Source: JAPHSX01 sp041554195
GTDB lineage: Bacteria > Pseudomonadota > Gammaproteobacteria > Thiohalomonadales > Thiohalomonadaceae
Assembly (NCBI GenBank): GCA_041554195.1
Contig: JBFFMJ010000006.1
Coordinates: 1 to 64,000, forward strand
Length of the DNA: 64,000 nt
Reading direction: 5' to 3'
Under the pieces are notes generated by a model that saw nothing but the letters and a program-made list of their open reading frames with translations, searched no databases and was not told where the DNA came from. Every line of letters begins with the position of its first letter. Positions within the stretch are counted from its first letter, which is position 1. Positions 45,432-56,184 of this stretch are shown one piece after another. A program made the position numbers and the translations under genes.

Positions 45432-46904
45432 ATGAAGATTTTGTTTGCCGCCAGTGAGGCCTATCCTCTGATCAAGACCGGCGGGCTGGGCGATGTCGCA
45501 CACAGCCTGCCAAATGCCCTGCAGAAACTGGGCAACGAAGTGCGCGTCATCCTGCCCGCCTACCGCACGATCCTTGAGCAGTGTCGCCATCACACTATTC
45601 TCGGCTGGACCGACCTGCATAGTGGCGGACATACCCATACGGTACGTATTCTTGCCGCCGAAACCGAACACTTTCCTACCCCCCTGCTACTGGTGGACTG
45701 CGCGGCCCTGTTTGACCGTCCCGGTAACCCCTATCAGCAACCTGACGGCTACGACTGGCACGATAATGGGGAGCGCTTTGCCCTCTTCTCCCATGCCGTG
45801 GCACAAGTCGCCAGTGGCGAGATCGATATCGGCTGGCAGGCCGATGTGGTGCACAGCAACGACTGGCAGACCGGGCTGGTCGCGGCCTTTCTCAGTCAAA
45901 TGCCCAAGGCACCGCCCAGCCTCTTCACCATCCATAATCTGGCCTACCGGGGCATCTTCCCGCACGAGGATTTTGTGCGCCTCGGCCTCCCCGCAGAGTG
46001 GTGGTCAAGCGAGGGGGTGGAGTATTACCACAACTTCTCAATGCTCAAGGCGGGTATCGTCTACGCAGGTCAACTCACCACCGTCAGTCCCAGCTATGCA
46101 GAGGAGATCCTGACGCCCGAATTCGGTTATGGTTTTGAGGGCATCTTGCAGACGGCGCAAAAGAAACTAAGTGGTATCCTCAACGGTATCGACTCAAAAA
46201 TATGGAACCCGCAGAGCGACCGTGCCCTGGCGCAAAATTATTCGTTAAAGAACAAGTATCTGGCGGGAAAGAGGGCCAACAAGAGTGCGCTACTCAAAGA
46301 GTTTGGCCTCAGCGCCACAGAGGCACAGCTCAAGGCGCCGTTGATCGGCTTTATCGGACGCCTGGTGGAACAGAAAGGGATCGACCTTATCGTGAGCGTG
46401 ATCCCGAAACTGCTAAAGACGAGTCCCGCCAATTTTGTCCTCATCGGCAGTGGCGACCCACACCATCAGCGCGTTCTGCAACAGCTTGCCATCACCTACC
46501 CCAAACGCGTGATGGTGCGCATCGGTTATGACGAGGAACTGGCACACCTTATCGAAGCGGGGGCAGACCTCTTTGTGATGCCCTCACGCTTTGAACCATG
46601 CGGCCTGAATCAGCTCTACAGCCTGCGTTATGGCACCCCCCCGGTGGTCTACAGCACGGGCGGACTTCGCGACACGGTTGTCGATGCCAATGAGGAGAAC
46701 CTGGCGAACAAAACCGCCACCGGATTTGTCTTTAATCACTCCAGCCCCAAAGCCCTGCAGGCCACAATAGAGCGCGCTCTGAAGCTCTTCCAAAAGCCAC
46801 TGCAGTGGCGCGCCCTGATACGCTCCGCCATGGCACAGGATTTTGGCTGGGAGAGAAGTGCGCAACAGTATCAGCTGCTCTACAATAAGCTAAGACAGCG
46901 ATAA
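45432..46904 (+). CDS. glgA: Glycogen synthase, ADP-glucose type
   Basis: The 490-aa GT5 glycosyltransferase extends glycogen from ADP-glucose. KTGGLGDVAHSLP at 15-27 is the ADP-glucose-binding signature; HSNDWQTGL and the C-terminal PSRFEPCGLNQLY also match. It starts 3 bases after the glgB stop, with AAAGAAG as a moderate ribosome site, so it is in the same transcript as glgC. Confidence 0.95.
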   Translation: MKILFAASEAYPLIKTGGLGDVAHSLPNALQKLGNEVRVILPAYRTILEQCRHHTILGWTDLHSGGHTHTVRILAAETEHFPTPLLLVDCAALFDRPGNPYQQPDGYDWHDNGERFALFSHAVAQVASGEIDIGWQADVVHSNDWQTGLVAAFLSQMPKAPPSLFTIHNLAYRGIFPHEDFVRLGLPAEWWSSEGVEYYHNFSMLKAGIVYAGQLTTVSPSYAEEILTPEFGYGFEGILQTAQKKLSGILNGIDSKIWNPQSDRALAQNYSLKNKYLAGKRANKSALLKEFGLSATEAQLKAPLIGFIGRLVEQKGIDLIVSVIPKLLKTSPANFVLIGSGDPHHQRVLQQLAITYPKRVMVRIGYDEELAHLIEAGADLFVMPSRFEPCGLNQLYSLRYGTPPVVYSTGGLRDTVVDANEENLANKTATGFVFNHSSPKALQATIERALKLFQKPLQWRALIRSAMAQDFGWERSAQQYQLLYNKLRQR

Positions 46905-46961
46905 CGGCGGATAGCGAGATTACACTTACCACTGTTCCTACTACCTGACGGAAGATAAACC

Positions 46962-49469
46962 TTGATCGACTCAACCTGCTCCACAGATCTTCTCAACCTC
47001 CCGCAGATGGAAAATCTGCCTACCGACTCTGAGTCGCTGCAGCGCTCTTTTCGCCGCTACCTGACACACCATCTGGGGCACTTTCTCGGCTGCAAGAATG
47101 AATTTCTCTATGATGCCCTGTCGCTGACGATTAGAGACCGGCTGATGTCGCAGTGGCGCAACACCTGGAGCGAACATCGCGAGTCCGGAATCAAACGGGG
47201 CCACTACCTCTCTCTGGAATTTCTGATTGGTCGCTCCCTGGGCAACAACCTGCTTAACCTCGGGATTCGTTCTCAAACCGAGGAGGCGATGAACGCCTAC
47301 TGCATGGAGCTGGAGACCATTCTACAAACCGAGCCCGATGCCGGCCTGGGCAACGGCGGTCTGGGCAGACTCGCCGCCTGCTTCATGGAGAGCTGCGCCA
47401 CCCTGCAACTCCCCGTAATGGGCTACGGCATACGCTATGAATACGGGATGTTCAATCAACACATCGAGAATGGCCGCCAGGTAGAGGCCCCCGACCACTG
47501 GTTGCGTGATGGCAACCCGTGGGAACTGGAGCGTCAGGAATTTTCCCAACGTATCCACTTTGGCGGACGCTGTAGCCATTATATGGATCAAGATGGCATT
47601 CCCCGTACTCGCTGGGAGGATACCGAGCAGGTATTGGCCATCCCCTACGACATCCCCATCACAGGCTACGCCAATGGCACTGTCAATACCCTGCGCTTGT
47701 GGAAGGCCACCGCCACCGATGAGTTTAATCTGAATGAGTTTAACGCCGGGAGTTACACCGAAGCGGTCGCCGAAAAAAACAATGCCGAACAGATCACCAT
47801 GGTGCTCTACCCGAACGACAGCAGCGAGAATGGCAAGGAGCTGAGACTGCGTCAGCAGTACTTCCTCGCCTCTGCCAGCCTGCAGGACATCTTCCAGCAG
47901 TGGGAACACATTGAGGGCGAAGATTACAGCAACTTCGCGCAGCTGAATGTCTTTCAAATGAACGACACCCACCCCTCCATCGCGGTGGCCGAGCTGATGC
48001 GCATTTTGCTGGATGAAAAGCATCTGCAGTGGGAACCGGCCTGGGAGATCTGCCGCCATACCATGGCCTATACCAACCACACCCTGCTGCCCGAGGCTCT
48101 GGAGACCTGGTCGGTCGAGCTGTTTGAACGCCTGCTGCCACGTCTGCTGGAGATCATTTATCAGATCAATGCCCGTTTTCTACATGATGTCTCGCTCAAG
48201 TGGCCGGGGGATCAGCAGCGGCAGCGTCGCATGTCGATCATCAACGAAGATGGCCAGCGCTCAGTACGCATGGCCTACCTGGCCATCGTCGGCAGCTTCT
48301 CGGTCAACGGCGTGGCGGAGCTTCACTCCAAACTCCTGACCCAGCACCTGTTTAATGATTTTTATGAAATGTGGCCGGAGAAATTTAACAACAAGACCAA
48401 CGGCGTGACACCGCGTCGCTGGATCGCCCATGCCAATCCTGCGATGAGCGAACTCATCAGCACTGCGATCAATGGCGACTGGATCACCGACCTCAGCCAT
48501 ATAGCAAAACTGAAACCCCTGGCCGAGGCGGAACACAGTGAATTTCACCAGCTGTGGTTCGAGACTAAACGGCAAAACAAGCAACGCTTGGCAGAACTGG
48601 TAAAACAGCGTTGCAACATCGACTTTTCGGTCGATGCCCTGTATGACGTACAGGTGAAACGGATCCATGAATACAAGCGACAACTGCTCAACCTGCTGCA
48701 TGTAATCCACCTCTACAGCCAGATCAAAAAGGGTAACATCAGTGGCCATGTCAATCGTTGCATATTAATCGGCGGTAAGGCTGCACCCGGATATGTGATG
48801 GCGAAAAACATCATTAAGCTGATCAATAACGTGGCCGACATCGTCAATGATGATAGCGATATTGGCGATCAGCTTAAGGTCGCCTTCCTGCCCGGCTACG
48901 ATGTTTCCAGCATGGAGATCATCGCCCCGGCCACCGATCTTTCTGAACAGATCTCCACCGCTGGAAAAGAGGCCTCCGGTACAGGCAACATGAAGTTCAT
49001 GATGAATGGTGCGCTGACCATCGGTACCTATGATGGTGCCAACATCGAGATCCTTAACGCCGTTGGTGAGGAGAACTTCTTCCTGTTTGGACTCAAAGAG
49101 GAGGAGCTGCAGAAACTTCGCCCCCACTATGACCCGCAGTCCATCATCGATAACGACCCCGATCTTAAGGAGGTGATGCGACTGCTGGAGCTCAGCCACT
49201 TCAACCAGTGCGAGCCGGGGATCTTCGATGACATCATCAATTCGCTAAAGGACCCGAATGACCCCTGGTTTACGCTGGCCGACTTCCGCAGCTACATTAA
49301 TGCTCAGCAAGAGGTCGCTACGGCTTATAAAAATCGTCAGCAGTGGACCCGAATGAGCATCCTCAATACCGCCGCCAGCGGTTTCTTCTCCACCGACCGC
49401 ACGATCTCAGACTATAACGCCGACATCTGGAAACTGGAGCCATTGCGCCTGCAGGAACATCAAGGCTAG
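46962..49469 (+). CDS. glgP: Glycogen/maltodextrin phosphorylase
   Basis: The 835-aa GT35 enzyme releases glucose 1-phosphate from glycogen. EPDAGLGNGGLGRLAACFME and the pyridoxal phosphate site EASGTGNMKFMMNGAL are intact. The start is a TTG at 46962 with GGAAG 7 bases upstream; the first in-frame ATG (47007) would cut into a normal-looking leader. It is separated from glgA by 57 bases and is the last gene of the operon, so synthesis and breakdown of glycogen are encoded together. Confidence 0.94.
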   Translation: MIDSTCSTDLLNLPQMENLPTDSESLQRSFRRYLTHHLGHFLGCKNEFLYDALSLTIRDRLMSQWRNTWSEHRESGIKRGHYLSLEFLIGRSLGNNLLNLGIRSQTEEAMNAYCMELETILQTEPDAGLGNGGLGRLAACFMESCATLQLPVMGYGIRYEYGMFNQHIENGRQVEAPDHWLRDGNPWELERQEFSQRIHFGGRCSHYMDQDGIPRTRWEDTEQVLAIPYDIPITGYANGTVNTLRLWKATATDEFNLNEFNAGSYTEAVAEKNNAEQITMVLYPNDSSENGKELRLRQQYFLASASLQDIFQQWEHIEGEDYSNFAQLNVFQMNDTHPSIAVAELMRILLDEKHLQWEPAWEICRHTMAYTNHTLLPEALETWSVELFERLLPRLLEIIYQINARFLHDVSLKWPGDQQRQRRMSIINEDGQRSVRMAYLAIVGSFSVNGVAELHSKLLTQHLFNDFYEMWPEKFNNKTNGVTPRRWIAHANPAMSELISTAINGDWITDLSHIAKLKPLAEAEHSEFHQLWFETKRQNKQRLAELVKQRCNIDFSVDALYDVQVKRIHEYKRQLLNLLHVIHLYSQIKKGNISGHVNRCILIGGKAAPGYVMAKNIIKLINNVADIVNDDSDIGDQLKVAFLPGYDVSSMEIIAPATDLSEQISTAGKEASGTGNMKFMMNGALTIGTYDGANIEILNAVGEENFFLFGLKEEELQKLRPHYDPQSIIDNDPDLKEVMRLLELSHFNQCEPGIFDDIINSLKDPNDPWFTLADFRSYINAQQEVATAYKNRQQWTRMSILNTAASGFFSTDRTISDYNADIWKLEPLRLQEHQG

Positions 49470-49698
49470 ATGACAGACGAAAACCATCTTTCTTCCCAGT
49501 GGGGGCTTTACAGAGACAGGCCGTGATTATTCATAGGCCGGCATGACTTTGATAGTAAGAGCAGCGAAGTCAAAACTCATCTGAAAATCATTTGGCCATT
49601 TTCTTACTGTAATGGTAATCGTCGCATGGAGAGCTTTGAACAATTAAAAATCGCACGCATCATTCATGACAAAGCTGCTGACGCAAGGCCGTTTATAG

Positions 49699-51729
49699 TT
49701 ATGTCTGGTACTCATTTAACAGCGCTACCATCCTCTCCTCATCCCACACCTCTACCCCCAGCTCTTCGGCCCTGGTGAGTTTGGAACCGGCGGCCTCTCC
49801 GGCCACCACGACGCTGGTCTTTTTTGAAACGCTGCCGCTGACCTTGGCACCGAGGGCGATCAGTTTTTCCTTGGCCTCGTTACGCCCCATTTGCGACAGC
49901 GTGCCGGTGAGTACGAAGGTCTGACCGGCGAGGGGTTGTTCACCCACTTCGGCCACTTCAACATCGGGCCAGTTGACCCCGGCCTGTTGCAGCTTTTCGA
50001 TCACCTCGATGTTGTGCGGCTGACGGAAAAAGGTGTGGATGTGGTGGGCGACGATGGGGCCGACATCTTCGACCTCGATCAGCTGCGCCTCCGCGGCCTG
50101 TTTGATCGCCTCAAGATTGCCGAAGTGTCTGGCGAGGGTGCGGGCGGTGCTCTCTCCGACTTCGCGAATGCCGAGGGCGAAGAGGAAACGTTCCAGCGTG
50201 GTCTGTTTGGCCTTATCTAAGGCGGCAACAAGATTCTCTGCCGACTTATCCCCCATGCGTTCTAGTCCCGCGATCTGCGCGGCGCTTAGGGTAAAAAGAT
50301 CAGCCACATCATTGATGAGATTTTCATCGACAAACTGTTCAACCAGTTTATCACCCAGTCCATCGACATCCATGGCGCGGCGCGAGGCGAAGTGTTTGAT
50401 TGCATTTTTGCGTTGCGCCGAACAGTAGAGGCCGCCGCTACAGCGCGGCACCGACTCGCCCTCGTCGCGCTCCACATCGGAGCCGCAGACCGGGCAGTGT
50501 GTTGGGGTGACAAAAGGCACCGCACCCTCAGGGCGTTTGGCGAGCACGACGCCTGCGACCTCTGGGATCACATCCCCGGCGCGGCGCACGATAACGGTAT
50601 CGCCCTTGCGCACATCCTTACGTGTCATCTCGTCGGGGTTGTGCAGGGTGGCGTTGCTGACAATGACACCGGCGACGTGTACCGGCTCCAGCCGCGCCAC
50701 GGGGGTCAGTGCGCCGGTGCGCCCGACCTGCCACTCCACGTCGTTAAGAATGGTCAGCTCCTCCTGTGCCGGAAACTTGTGCGCGGTGGCCCAGCGCGGG
50801 GCGCGAGAGACAAAGCCCAGCTCCTGTTGCTGCGCCAGGCTGTTGACCTTGTAGACCACCCCATCGATATCGTAGGGCAGGCTGTCGCGCTGCGTGCCGA
50901 TGTTGTGATAAAAAGCGGCGCACCCCTCGGCCCCCTTCACCACCCTGATCTCGGGACAGACGCGCAGCCCCCAATCCTTCAATCGGTTAATTATCGCGTA
51001 GTGAGTGTCGGGCAGTTCCGCCCCCTCCACCACACCGATGCCGTAGCAGTAGATGGTGAGCGGTCGAGTGGCGGTGATCCTAGGGTCGAGCTGGCGCAAT
51101 GAACCGGCAGCGGCGTTGCGCGGGTTGGCAAAGCTCTTTTCGCCTTTGTTACGTTGTGCTTCATTGAGCTTTTCAAATCCGGCCTTCGACATATAGACCT
51201 CGCCGCGCACCTCCAGCACCGCGGGATAATCATCACCCAGCAATTTCAGCGGCACACTGTCGATGGTACGCACGTTGTGGGTGACATCCTCACCGGTAGC
51301 CCCATCGCCACGGGTGGCGGCACGCACCAGCCGGCCGTTCTCGTAACGGATGCTGATGGCGAGACCATCAAGCTTGGGCTCGGCGCAGTACTCCACCTCG
51401 TCAAGCTCTAAACCCTGACGCACGCGGCGGTCAAAATCGGCCAACTCCTCATCGGAGAAGACGTTACCGAGCGAGAGCATCGGGATCGCGTGGCTCACCT
51501 GCTCGAAGCCGCTCAGTGCCGCCCCCCCTACCCGCTGCGTCGGCGAATCAGGAGTGACTAATTCAGGGTGCTTCTGTTCCAGCCCCTGCAACTCACGAAA
51601 CAGCCGGTCGTACTCCACGTCCGGGATCTCCGGGTCGTCGAGCACGTAGTAACGGTGGTTATGATAGGCGAGCAGATCACGCAGCTCAGCTGCGCGTGCC
51701 TGCACCTCGGCAGGGAGTGTTGAAGTCAT
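49699..51729 (-). CDS. ligA: NAD-dependent DNA ligase
   Basis: The 676-aa replication ligase has the Ia domain at the N-terminus (YHNHRYYVLDDPEIPD), the adenylation Lys in KLDGLAISIRYENG, an OB fold, a four-Cys zinc finger (CPVCGSD ... CSGGLYCSAQ), helix-hairpin-helix repeats, and a C-terminal BRCT domain (about 595-676). Length is typical. It is the third gene of the smc-zipA-ligA block, starting 3 bases after the zipA stop. Confidence 0.96.
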   Translation of the reverse strand: MTSTLPAEVQARAAELRDLLAYHNHRYYVLDDPEIPDVEYDRLFRELQGLEQKHPELVTPDSPTQRVGGAALSGFEQVSHAIPMLSLGNVFSDEELADFDRRVRQGLELDEVEYCAEPKLDGLAISIRYENGRLVRAATRGDGATGEDVTHNVRTIDSVPLKLLGDDYPAVLEVRGEVYMSKAGFEKLNEAQRNKGEKSFANPRNAAAGSLRQLDPRITATRPLTIYCYGIGVVEGAELPDTHYAIINRLKDWGLRVCPEIRVVKGAEGCAAFYHNIGTQRDSLPYDIDGVVYKVNSLAQQQELGFVSRAPRWATAHKFPAQEELTILNDVEWQVGRTGALTPVARLEPVHVAGVIVSNATLHNPDEMTRKDVRKGDTVIVRRAGDVIPEVAGVVLAKRPEGAVPFVTPTHCPVCGSDVERDEGESVPRCSGGLYCSAQRKNAIKHFASRRAMDVDGLGDKLVEQFVDENLINDVADLFTLSAAQIAGLERMGDKSAENLVAALDKAKQTTLERFLFALGIREVGESTARTLARHFGNLEAIKQAAEAQLIEVEDVGPIVAHHIHTFFRQPHNIEVIEKLQQAGVNWPDVEVAEVGEQPLAGQTFVLTGTLSQMGRNEAKEKLIALGAKVSGSVSKKTSVVVAGEAAGSKLTRAEELGVEVWDEERMVALLNEYQT

Positions 51730-51732
51730 TTT

Positions 51733-52455
51733 TTATTCCGCGGTCACGCGAAAACGGCGTGCCGTAGTTTTCAGATCGTCAAGGGTTTCGCGGGTCAGTT
51801 CACGACGCTGACCATCGGTGAGATGGCCCGAGAGTCGTTCTTTCAGCCGCTTGGCCTGCTGCACGAAGGTGAGCAGGGCCTTCTCGCCGTCGATGGGGGC
51901 GGGCAGTTGCATAAACATCGCAAGGCCGGGGGTTTCGATGTCGCCCATGTGCTCGCGGTCGAAGCTGCCAGGCTCCAGCACATTGGCGATACTGAACAGC
52001 GGCTTACCACTCTCCAGCTCGGTGTAGTGGAAGATCCCCATCTCGCCGTGAGTCAGGCCGCATAGCTCCATCGCGTCGAGCAGCTGCATGCCGTTGAAGG
52101 TGTTGCCCTCGCGGGCCATCAGGCTGAGTATGATCACCGCTTCCTGCGGCTGGCCGCTATCGATATCACCTACGATATCCTCATCACTGAGGGCGACGAT
52201 CCCCTTGAGCCCTTCCAGATTGTCGTCATCAGCTTGCGCGTCGCGGTGTGCCGGTATCGGCACTACCTCCCAATCATCATCGAAGGGGTTGTCGTTGCTG
52301 AGCAACGGATCGCTACGCCCCGCTGCACCATCGATTTCAATATCCTGCCAGCGCCCCAACTCGTCACGTTTGCGCGAGCGAATGCGATCCCACAGGTAGA
52401 TCCCCAGCAGCAGTGCGATGCCGCCAACGATAAGGATGATGCGTAGGCTATCCAT
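51733..52455 (-). CDS. zipA: Cell division protein ZipA
   Basis: The 240-aa protein has one N-terminal membrane helix (about 4-22), a short basic then acidic linker, and a C-terminal FtsZ-binding domain (about 105-240). The E. coli protein is longer (about 330 aa) because of a Pro/Gln-rich linker; here the linker is short. ZipA anchors FtsZ rings to the membrane and is restricted to gammaproteobacteria, which supports the taxonomic reading of the window. It lies 9 bases after smc. Confidence 0.88.
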   Translation of the reverse strand: MDSLRIILIVGGIALLLGIYLWDRIRSRKRDELGRWQDIEIDGAAGRSDPLLSNDNPFDDDWEVVPIPAHRDAQADDDNLEGLKGIVALSDEDIVGDIDSGQPQEAVIILSLMAREGNTFNGMQLLDAMELCGLTHGEMGIFHYTELESGKPLFSIANVLEPGSFDREHMGDIETPGLAMFMQLPAPIDGEKALLTFVQQAKRLKERLSGHLTDGQRRELTRETLDDLKTTARRFRVTAE

Positions 52456-52464
52456 AAGAATACT

Positions 52465-55400
52465 TTAGACCCCCGCGAGGTCCATTGCCTCGGCCACGTC
52501 GACCGCCACCAGACGGGAGACGCCCGGCTCGTGCATGGTGACACCAGCCAGCGTAGTCGCCAGCTCCATGGTCGCCTTGTTGTGGGTGATGAAGATGAAC
52601 TGCACCTGCTCGGACATCTCCTTAACCAGCTTGCAGAAGCGGCCCACATTGGCCTCATCCAGCGGCGCGTCGACCTCATCTAGCATACAGAATGGCGAGG
52701 GGTTCAGCTCGAAGATGGAGAAGACCATCGCCACCGCGGTGAGCGCCTTCTCACCACCGGAGAGCAGGTGGATGGTGGAGTTGCGCTTGCCCGGCGGGCG
52801 CGCCATTACGGTAACACCGGTGTCGAGCAGGTCATCACCGGTCAGCTCCAGATAGGCGTGGCCGCCACCGAACAAACGCGGGAATTTCTCCTGCAGACCC
52901 GAGTTGACCTTGTCGAAGGTCTCCTTGAAGCGGGTGCGGGTCTCACGGTCGATCTTACGGATGGCATTTTCCAGCGTCTCCATCGCCTCCATCAGGTCGG
53001 CGTTTTGTGCATCAAGGTAGTTCTTGCGCTCCGACTGCTGCTCATACTCCTCGATGGCGGCAAGGTTGATCGGGCCGAGGCGCTGGATGCGCTGACTCAC
53101 CATCTCCAGCTGCTTCTCCCACTCCTGAATATTCGCCTCAGCGGGCAGCTCGTGGATCACCTGCTCCACATCAAAACCGCCCTCGCCCAGCTGCTCCTGC
53201 AGGGTCTGGCGGCGCACCTTGCTCTCCTGCCAGCCCATACGCAGCCGCTCCAGGCCACTGCGAATATTCTGTGACTGCTGCTCGGCCTTGTGACGATTGT
53301 GCTCCAGCTCGCGCAGTGCGTGGTCGATGTCGCCAACCTGACGGCGCGCCTCCGCCAGCCGCTCTTCGACCTGCATCCGTTTTTCCAGCAGCCCCTCCAG
53401 CTCCAGCGCCTTCTCTTCAATCGGCGCATCGCCCTCGACCAGCGCCAGCTTCAGCTCCTCGCGGCGCTCGGCAAACTGCGAGAGCTGCTGGTCGGCACGG
53501 TCCAGACCCTGACGGGTGGAATCGAGCTCGGTACGCATGGTCTGAATGCGCACGGTCAGCTGCTGCGCCGCCTCGCGGTCACCGCGGGCCTGATCGCGGG
53601 ACTGGTCAAGACGCTCACGCAGCTCGTCGCGACGCTGCATCAGCTCTTCGCGTTGCAGCGCCAGCTCCTCCATCCGCTCCAGTGCCAGGTGCAGGGTGGA
53701 GCGCGACTCCTTGATCTGCGCCTCGTTGGCCTCTATCTGCTGCTTCAGCTCCTCGGCATCGCTCTGCAGGCGCTCGCGGCGGCTGGCGATCTGCTCGGCC
53801 CGCGCCTGTTTGGCGCTGAGCTGTGACTTAATCTCGGACTGGGCGCGGTTCGCCTCATTCAGCTCGCGCTGCGCCCCTTCGCGCTCCTCCTCGAGTTGCT
53901 TCAGCTGCGAGCGCCCCTGCTCCACACTCTGTTGCAGCTGCTCGGAGCGCTCGTCCAGCGCCTCGATGGTCTCAGTCAGCTCCTTAAGCTCCTGCTCGCG
54001 GTGCAGCACGCCTGAGCGCTCATCGGCATCGCGCACCACGCGCAACCAGCTGCCGCCCAGCCACAGCCCATCGCGGGTGATCACCGACTCATTGCCCAAT
54101 AGCGAGGCGCGCATTGCAAGTGCCTCCTCCAGCGTCTCGGCGGCATAGACGCCACTCAGCAGGCCACCCAGTGACCAGCTGGAATCGACCTTGGAGAGCA
54201 GCGCCCCCCCCTTGTCACCGCCCGTTGCCGCGCCACTGGCCGAGGTATCGAACAGGGTCAGCGAGCCGTGTTCCAGACTGCCAAGGGTGCCGAGCAGCGG
54301 GTCCATGCCATCGATGCAGACCGCCTCAAGGTGGTCGCCCAGCACGCACTCCACGGCGCGCTCCCAGCCGTCAGCCACCTTGATGCCCTGGGCCAGGCGC
54401 TGCGCCTCGGCCAGGTTCTGACCGGCCAGCCACTCGCTTACTGCCCCCTGACGCTTGCCCAGCGCCGCCTGTTGCAGTGCCTCCAGCGAGGCGTGGCGAC
54501 CCTTCTTGCTCTGTAGCTCGCCGCGGATCTCATCCAGGCTGCGGCTATCCTGATGGTTCTGTTCGCGTTGTTCGTTAATGCGGCTGATGGCGCTGGCCAG
54601 CTGCTCGGCCAGCATCTCCGCCTTCATCTCGCCCTCGGCCCTGCTCTCGCTCAGCAACTCGATCTCCTCGTCAAGATTGCCACCGACGAGGATCCCCTGT
54701 TCATCTTCGAGACGCTTCAGGCGCTGCTGTAGCTGCCCCTCCTGCTGCTCCAGATGCTGGATGCGGGCGCGCTCCACCTGCGAGGTCTGGGCCGGCTCGT
54801 TGGCCTCCTGGTTGAAGTGCTCCCACTTCGCCTGCCACTCCTGCATCTGCTGCTCGGCCTCGGCCAGGGTGGCGGCGGAGAGCTCTTCAGCCTCCTGTGC
54901 CAGCTGGTGCTGCGGCTCCAGCTCGGCCAAGGTGCTATCGAGCTCCTGAATGCGCGAGCTGTCCTTATCGATGTGTACCTGCGCCTCGTTCCACGAGCGC
55001 TCCAGCTGCTCCAGATCCTGGCGCTGCTGCTGGAAACGCTCGCGGGAGTGCTGGATGGTCTGCTCCATGCGGGCGATATCGGCACCGATGCCGTAGAACT
55101 CGCTCTGGATCTGGTTGAAGGCCTCGGTGGCATCGACGTGGGCCTCGCGCTTCACCTCGATCTCCGCCTCGGCGGCGCGCTGCTGGGCAACCTGCGCCTC
55201 AAGCGCCGTCTCCTCCTCGCGCAGCTGACCCTCCTGCCCCTTCATGTCGCCATCCAGCGAGCGCCAGCGCAGCGCCTGCAACTGCCCCTTAAAGGTGCGT
55301 TCCTCAGATTTCAGGGATTTATAACGCTCGGCGGTGGCCGCCTGGCGTTGCAGGTGGTTGAGCTGCTTCTCCAGCTCCTCACGCAGGTCGTTAAGGCGAT

Positions 55401-55974
55401 CCAGGTTGTCACGGGTGTGACGCATGCGGTTCTCGGTCTCGCGGCGCCGCTCCTTGTACTTGGAGATCCCGGCGGCCTCTTCGAGGAAGGTGCGCAGCTC
55501 CTCGGGCTTGGCCTCGATCAGGCGCGAGATGGTGCCCTGCTCAATGATGGCGTAAGAACGCGGCCCCAGGCCGGTGCCGAGGAAGATGTCAGTAATATCG
55601 CGGCGGCGGCAGCGCGTGCCGTTAAGGTGGTAGAGCGACTGACCATCACGGGTCACGGTGCGCTTGATCGAGATCTCGTTGTATTCGGCGTACTGCCCCC
55701 CCAGGGTGCCGTCGGTATTGTCGAACACCAGCTCGATCGAGGCCTGACCGATGGGCTTTCGCGTATTGGAGCCGTTGAAGATGACATCGGTCATCGAGTC
55801 GCCGCGCAGGTTCTTGGCGGAGCTTTCGCCCATGACCCAGCGCACCGCATCGATGGTGTTGGATTTACCGCAGCCGTTGGGGCCGACGATGGCGGTCAGA
55901 TTGGTCGGCAGACCGATAGAGGTCGGGTCAACAAAGGATTTGAAGCCGGCGAGTTTAATCTTGCTCAGTCGCAT
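52465..55974 (-). CDS. smc: Chromosome segregation ATPase SMC
   Basis: The 1169-aa ATPase has Walker A GPNGCGKSN near 32-40, a long coiled coil, a hinge domain (about 505-680), a second coiled coil, the signature LLSGGEKALTAVAM, and Walker B CMLDEVDAPLD. Many gammaproteobacteria have MukB instead; presence of SMC next to ZipA is typical of Chromatiales- and Pseudomonas-like lineages. Long open frames on the opposite strand within this gene are codon shadows. Confidence 0.96.
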   Translation of the reverse strand: MRLSKIKLAGFKSFVDPTSIGLPTNLTAIVGPNGCGKSNTIDAVRWVMGESSAKNLRGDSMTDVIFNGSNTRKPIGQASIELVFDNTDGTLGGQYAEYNEISIKRTVTRDGQSLYHLNGTRCRRRDITDIFLGTGLGPRSYAIIEQGTISRLIEAKPEELRTFLEEAAGISKYKERRRETENRMRHTRDNLDRLNDLREELEKQLNHLQRQAATAERYKSLKSEERTFKGQLQALRWRSLDGDMKGQEGQLREEETALEAQVAQQRAAEAEIEVKREAHVDATEAFNQIQSEFYGIGADIARMEQTIQHSRERFQQQRQDLEQLERSWNEAQVHIDKDSSRIQELDSTLAELEPQHQLAQEAEELSAATLAEAEQQMQEWQAKWEHFNQEANEPAQTSQVERARIQHLEQQEGQLQQRLKRLEDEQGILVGGNLDEEIELLSESRAEGEMKAEMLAEQLASAISRINEQREQNHQDSRSLDEIRGELQSKKGRHASLEALQQAALGKRQGAVSEWLAGQNLAEAQRLAQGIKVADGWERAVECVLGDHLEAVCIDGMDPLLGTLGSLEHGSLTLFDTSASGAATGGDKGGALLSKVDSSWSLGGLLSGVYAAETLEEALAMRASLLGNESVITRDGLWLGGSWLRVVRDADERSGVLHREQELKELTETIEALDERSEQLQQSVEQGRSQLKQLEEEREGAQRELNEANRAQSEIKSQLSAKQARAEQIASRRERLQSDAEELKQQIEANEAQIKESRSTLHLALERMEELALQREELMQRRDELRERLDQSRDQARGDREAAQQLTVRIQTMRTELDSTRQGLDRADQQLSQFAERREELKLALVEGDAPIEEKALELEGLLEKRMQVEERLAEARRQVGDIDHALRELEHNRHKAEQQSQNIRSGLERLRMGWQESKVRRQTLQEQLGEGGFDVEQVIHELPAEANIQEWEKQLEMVSQRIQRLGPINLAAIEEYEQQSERKNYLDAQNADLMEAMETLENAIRKIDRETRTRFKETFDKVNSGLQEKFPRLFGGGHAYLELTGDDLLDTGVTVMARPPGKRNSTIHLLSGGEKALTAVAMVFSIFELNPSPFCMLDEVDAPLDEANVGRFCKLVKEMSEQVQFIFITHNKATMELATTLAGVTMHEPGVSRLVAVDVAEAMDLAGV

Positions 55975-56184
55975 AAGGGTTGTTAATTACCATTTTTTTA
56001 TCGCGCCCGCCATGTCACGACGTTCACTAATATTGTTTCAAAATTCAATCGGCTGGGAAGTTATTCAATAAAAACAGGGTGTTAGTCCCTAACCTGTGCC
56101 TATCCCGCTGTCCCTGAATGATTCGCTCATACGGCTACGACTCACGCGCCTTTTCAGCTACAATTCCGGGCCGACAAAATTACC

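Noticed and set aside
54754..55986. A 410-codon open frame on the plus strand
   Set aside because: It is the reverse shadow of the smc 5' part; Leu-rich repetitive composition comes from the coiled-coil codons of smc.
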